Below are positions 7,501 to 10,204 of a DNA stretch of 10,204 nt, piece by piece; position 1 is the first letter of the stretch, and each line of letters starts with the position of its first letter. The notes beneath the pieces were generated by a model. That model saw only the letters and a list, made by a program, of their open reading frames with translations, was not told where the DNA came from and ran no database searches. This stretch comes from Oscillospiraceae bacterium (lineage in GTDB: Bacteria; Bacillota; Clostridia; Oscillospirales; Oscillospiraceae). The stretch is from positions 1 through 10,204 of the forward strand of contig JAISDV010000159.1 of the NCBI GenBank assembly GCA_031264545.1. Reading direction: 5' to 3'. The position numbers were made by a program, and so were the translations under genes.

Positions 7501-10204
7501 GCCGGCAACCGCCTGTACATCCCGGAAAACCTCATCAGGTCGCAAGCCATTGACCCGGCAGATACCACAGTCGCGGCGGACTGGACAAACGGGGTCAACG
7601 TCTCCGCGTTTATGGATGAGTACCTGCGGTTGGAGGCGCCGTACCTGTACGACATCTACACGCTGCAAAGCGCCGAGATACTGGTGGGCGGCAGAAGTGT
7701 GATACCGCTGGAGCCTTACAACTACTTGCAAGGGGGCTGGGGTTCTTCCGGCGGTTCGACGCGTTACTATTTTCAGCCCATGTATCAAAACAACGCGGTC
7801 ATTCGCCTGACCTACGACGCCCACTGGTACAGGCTCAATGTTACGGGTCAGGAGCCGGCCTCTAATGGCGTATGGGCCGCGGGCGCCGTCGAGGTTTACG
7901 CGGAATCAAACAATGGAGAGGGCCGCGTGTTTGACATACTGCCCGGCCCCGACGGCAAAGGGGAAATCTTGCTGACGCTGCACTGGCAGCCCTATTTAGA
8001 GAATTTCGGCTATATATACGAGCTCGAAGCCGGAACCAGTACGGCAGTGACGCGGGTCAGCATAAGCGATAACTACGCGGTATACCGCGTAACGGTGAGC
8101 GGCAACAACGCCTCCGCCACGGTAAAGCAAACCCCCGTAGCGCGAACGATTCCCTTTTCCGGAAGCTATTTTGAATTCAATTCGCCAAATTCCTATAACT
8201 TCAAGACCGTAATGCTCAGCGCGGGGAATCTGGCAAGCTCAACTACGCCGGGCGAGTACGGGATGGACATAAACCTGAGAGATTACCTGAGCGGAAGCGG
8301 CCATCCCGCGCCCCGCGTTACCAAAATGACGCTGTCGGGCGAAAAGGGCGGCGCGTCTGTCGCGTCCTGGACCGCGACCGCCGCCAATATGTTCACCGAT
8401 CCCGCGTATCAAAGCGCGTTTTCGTACCCGGAGAAAAATTGGGGTATGGACTTCTCCGATTATCACAACGGGCAGTTGATGGACGTCGATTTGCGCGCCA
8501 TATTCGGCCTCGCTGACAACTACGCCTTCCCGGAGGGCGACTACACGTTTACGATTGAATGGGCATACGGCGAGAATTGGGAGAAAACCGGGACGTGGGG
8601 CCGCACAACCTATCTGAGTCCGAACGCGTATACCTACGGTGAGCTGACGCATATCGGCATTGTCAGGGTGGATAAGCTGTCCAGCAGCGAATTGCAAAGC
8701 CACAAAGCGCACGAAAGCAATGGGGGCGCCGGAATGCTGTACAGTTGGGTCGCGGTAAGCGGCGGCTCGGAGGCGCGGATGCTGGAGAAAGCGGCCGTAT
8801 TCAGCAGCGAACCGCCGCTTCTGACATTCGTATGCGAAAACGGCTTTGACGTGAATGAAGCCGAAGGCTCCAATGGCAAAGACCCCAGCAAGGTACACGA
8901 CTACAGGGTGGTAGCTTATACGGTGGTGATGAACGGCCACGCCTATTTCAAGCGTGTGGCCGGGTCTTTCGGCTCTTTTTACATCGACGAAAACAAGGAC
9001 GGCTCGGTGTCGATAAGCAGTTACAGGATGAGCCTCGGCAACAAGAACATCCCATTTTGGCTGCCGGTACAGATAGGCCCGGACCAGGGAATAAAGTTCG
9101 GCACGAATACGCTCGAAATTGAGCTGCTTAAAAACCAAACATACGAGATACCGGAGCGTTACCCCATTTACGGCATCGACATAAATGACCGCGAAGAGTG
9201 GGAAGCGGCGATGGACGAGATACGGGCGGAAACCGTCGTGATAGAACCCGCTGTCGGCAAGGAGTTCGTTAAAGGCGGTTCTGTCGCAGATGTGGACGTG
9301 GGTTTGGAATGGACGGGCAGTTCCGTAACCATAACCATCGGCGAATACGAGATGACCGGTCTGACCGCCAGTACGCGGGAGATATACCTGCTCGATCACG
9401 GCTTTGACATCGGCGGCTTGGTCAATGTGCAAATACCGAACACAACACGGCCCATATTCCGCGTGGAGCTTGTATCCCTGCTGACCGACAATACCGCCAA
9501 ACTGATCCCCGTAGACCAAGTATGGGCGGAAGGCATGGGAACAGTGAGGCTGCCGGATATTCTCGGCGGCGTCGGCGGTCAGGCGGAGGGCGTGATCAAC
9601 ACCTATACGCAGGACTTCGGCTTTGAGGGCGAGGTGAACTTTGTGGTGGTCGAGTTTGGCGGCGCGTTTTACCTCACGCGCTCCATCAACCTGAAGATTC
9701 CGGTGCTCGACCGCTTTGAAATCATGTTCGGCGCCGACGGGTTGGCAATCGGCTTGGGGCTCCCGCCCGCCCCAGCGCAGATCATAGAAATCCAGCAGGT
9801 AAGCGGCGGCATTGAGAACATTGCCGCCACCCTTGATTACAATCTTGGAAAAGGAGACCTTATCCCGCCGCTGCGGATCAAGGTGGGCGCAAGGTTCAAG
9901 CTCATCGAGGTTCTGGGATTTGGCGGCCAAATGTGGGCGGAGATGTTTTCGGGGGGCATTTCCGTGGACGGCGGCATAGAAATCGGCCCGCTTTCGCTCA
10001 GCATAATCAAGGAAGTGTCCATGGAGGCGGGTATGCGGGACGGCCCCTTTGTGGAATACGAGGACCAAGGGACTATCGTCAAAGGCAAGCGCAGTCTGCT
10101 GTTTTTCATCAACGCCAATATGCATGTGTCGCTGTTTGGTTTTGTAGACGGCGCGGGAGCCTTCGGCATCAATTTTACGATCTCCCCCTTCCTGTGGGAG
10201 AAAC
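4558..10204 (+). CDS. Giant exported surface/secreted protein, copy B (5' part, runs off the window)
   Basis: The frame is open from ATG 4558 to the window end: at least 1882 codons with no stop. Seen: a signal peptide (basic MKKHKTMSR, hydrophobic 10-26, probable cleavage after GFA, residue 30); a conserved N-terminal domain about 31-190 (DGTEYAVLYNDYITLYV, SHWQIGDFVISQVFAI) shared with truncated copy A; a Glu/Ala/Lys linker with two 17-residue repeats (220-253); and beta-rich segments up to about 690. Three degenerate InlB-B-like repeats follow, ending in FTMPS motifs at 731, 809 and 952. More beta-rich sequence includes a calcium-loop-like DENKDGSVS at 1477-1485 (position 12 is Ser, so weak). 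A Gly-rich alternating beta region runs from about 1600 to 1882. It is exported and probably surface-attached or secreted; an anchor (LPXTG, S-layer or cell-wall repeats) would lie beyond the window. No catalytic motif is visible; adhesion is a guess. The start has a good RBS (TGGAGGAA) and matches copy A. Only three cysteines were noticed. Confidence 0.93.
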   Translation, partial: MKKHKTMSRLLSWLLISVMTLTMLPIQGFAFDVRQEAANVKGGMFTTADGTEYAVLYNDYITLYVNTLDGGFAVLPATENFDSAKLLSHATFRIDGDTYRYGTYYSGMSGAVSIAPQVDEDNILESHWQIGDFVISQVFAITSDTEHDNSYAVKIGYAAQYFGEGSANIAGRILLDTQFTPDESVPVMLLDGADNLALVESEAEMRPVPSTALISKEFIEEANEAAKLEAELEADPEEANEETKLNAKLEAKSGEAGPDPVYYTDSPNKGYLLFDDSAFTTPNSVVFAEFGRANSARFEYAPDWEHKLFDGSGADSAALLYWDEISVSSGNQAAFGTNYGFYDLERGNPRFDPLPEPAAMSPMSAGISALATEAETTGLQIYPIQYLDAYTNGLPTEWLDISVSVPVTSDFAGTVAYGDTLTIQAIYKPDTPDVIREAFPAYRATAKWGENGPQLIQRSSDIVDGSDLPETDTHNDFTLELGEYYWGLRQSDEDLIITLQAADAVYSFPGYSLLEIRPGAFTDSVGASVSEDAAITLTGQNDNDVIFMGNERYERYDIPRASYYYLVKQDAALTMDCETKGPNHRPRAEYPMFYYTNQTDTGTTNYTPDISAVITPVGTGPITYSYTFTVPSGAVKSQIEFFVEDLGTDSPVWPINVMVFDSTGKRDFGSEYSLYNAVGSDAEKSQGMLWAEEQSTVEVNTNVLSSGTLKVYNGGTKTSVSTTGISGGESFTMPSGPVDIVYEIGTPYRVFTEVTNGGSAVVTVNPAQPLPSDEVYIYVTNIEAGYNINGVTADNSITPALVPGGAYKFTMPSNADVTVTVELESDAAMTAAMHNVTVKPMAGEGMVRYDAAFWTDSGATGARSVYAADEFGRLGKIREGATVYYAVYPYCWEKNTGAIQDMQDWVVDGFTIDGNTPSGFEGINTGSGGHNDIGYFPYTYSPSSANATAGSFTMPSGDVEIEITGYKKTRVNTLTLEAYDTAGNRLYIPENLIRSQAIDPADTTVAADWTNGVNVSAFMDEYLRLEAPYLYDIYTLQSAEILVGGRSVIPLEPYNYLQGGWGSSGGSTRYYFQPMYQNNAVIRLTYDAHWYRLNVTGQEPASNGVWAAGAVEVYAESNNGEGRVFDILPGPDGKGEILLTLHWQPYLENFGYIYELEAGTSTAVTRVSISDNYAVYRVTVSGNNASATVKQTPVARTIPFSGSYFEFNSPNSYNFKTVMLSAGNLASSTTPGEYGMDINLRDYLSGSGHPAPRVTKMTLSGEKGGASVASWTATAANMFTDPAYQSAFSYPEKNWGMDFSDYHNGQLMDVDLRAIFGLADNYAFPEGDYTFTIEWAYGENWEKTGTWGRTTYLSPNAYTYGELTHIGIVRVDKLSSSELQSHKAHESNGGAGMLYSWVAVSGGSEARMLEKAAVFSSEPPLLTFVCENGFDVNEAEGSNGKDPSKVHDYRVVAYTVVMNGHAYFKRVAGSFGSFYIDENKDGSVSISSYRMSLGNKNIPFWLPVQIGPDQGIKFGTNTLEIELLKNQTYEIPERYPIYGIDINDREEWEAAMDEIRAETVVIEPAVGKEFVKGGSVADVDVGLEWTGSSVTITIGEYEMTGLTASTREIYLLDHGFDIGGLVNVQIPNTTRPIFRVELVSLLTDNTAKLIPVDQVWAEGMGTVRLPDILGGVGGQAEGVINTYTQDFGFEGEVNFVVVEFGGAFYLTRSINLKIPVLDRFEIMFGADGLAIGLGLPPAPAQIIEIQQVSGGIENIAATLDYNLGKGDLIPPLRIKVGARFKLIEVLGFGGQMWAEMFSGGISVDGGIEIGPLSLSIIKEVSMEAGMRDGPFVEYEDQGTIVKGKRSLLFFINANMHVSLFGFVDGAGAFGINFTISPFLWEK
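5215..5316 (+). repeat. Two tandem 51-bp repeats coding a charged linker
   Basis: Codons 220-236 and 237-253 of the giant gene encode EEANEAAKLEAELEADP and EEANEETKLNAKLEAKS. This is a 17-residue Glu/Ala/Lys-rich unit repeated twice, likely a helical spacer between the conserved N-terminal domain and the next beta domain. Silent and coding differences show that the duplication is not very recent. Confidence 0.75.
6640..7461 (+). repeat. Three degenerate InlB-B-like beta repeats within the giant protein
   Basis: Residues about 695-968 contain three units, each closing with a SFTMPSG/KFTMPSN-type strand: F731 followed by PVDIVYEI, F809 followed by ADVTVTVEL, and F952 followed by DVEIEITGY. The middle unit (Y748 to about 819) has the full family pattern: NGG near the start, a GYNINGV core, and a closing FTMPS-x-DVTVTV. 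Related repeats (divergent InlB B-repeat/Flg_new families) are common extracellular spacer or adhesive modules in Firmicutes surface proteins. Unit lengths vary and the DNA is not repetitive. Confidence 0.6.

Noticed and set aside
6577..7824. Minus-strand open frame of 415 codons
   Set aside because: It is antisense to the InlB-B-like repeat region of the giant gene. The product has an unnatural composition and no start signal.
8986..9021. Dockerin or EF-hand calcium site in the giant protein
   Set aside because: DENKDGSVSISS has the first half of the loop but Ser at position 12 and no second repeat, so a dockerin call is not supported.
8239..10125. Long open frame of 628 codons on the minus strand
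   Set aside because: It lies wholly opposite the giant exported gene, which has a signal peptide, a good RBS, recognisable repeats and a paralogue. The antisense frame has no RBS or domain and is a by-product of GC-rich codon use.

Overview
This window looks like chromosomal DNA from a Gram-positive, Clostridia-like (Firmicutes) bacterium of moderately high GC. The evidence is strong AGGAGG-type ribosome binding sites, a Gram-positive-style signal peptide, a MalT/LuxR-type STAND regulator and sigma-A-like promoter hexamers. The lineage is inferred from style, not from a marker gene.

Layout. Positions 1-182 hold no recognisable gene. Positions 183-2732 (minus strand) encode an 849-residue MalT-like ATP-dependent LuxR-family regulator. 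An AT-rich divergent intergenic region (2733-2952) carries three CCTCAT motifs, two of them inside an 11-bp direct repeat exactly 42 bp apart. Everything to the right is read on the plus strand. It is a two-gene module present twice: a small four-helix-bundle-type protein followed about 130 bp later by an exported protein. In copy A (2953-3264 and 3394-3852) the exported protein stops after 152 residues. In copy B (4112-4429 and 4558 to beyond the window end) the exported protein is open for at least 1882 codons. Its first 151 residues align without gaps to copy A, with 20 differences.

Between the two modules lies the most striking stretch. A near-consensus promoter (TTGACA, 17 bp, CATAAT) is followed immediately by a perfect tetranucleotide tract of 18 CAGA units. 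A short hairpin with a T run uses the end of that tract. Next comes a strong intrinsic terminator, and 25 bp after it the GTG start of the second four-helix-bundle gene. This resembles a repeat-containing leader with an attenuator in front of a surface-protein operon, so slipped-strand (phase-variable) control is a reasonable hypothesis. In module A, a perfect 21-bp inverted repeat spans both possible start codons of the truncated exported protein, downstream of another terminator-like hairpin.

How the genes may work together (inference): the divergent regulator may control the modules through the CCTCAT motifs. Each small helical protein probably acts with, or regulates, the exported protein encoded just downstream. 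The giant protein is built for the cell surface or secretion: a signal peptide, a conserved N-terminal domain, a Glu/Ala/Lys-rich linker repeat, three degenerate InlB-B-like beta repeats, and a long Gly-rich beta region of unknown family. No RNA genes, CRISPR arrays, insertion sequences, transposase or reverse transcriptase were seen.
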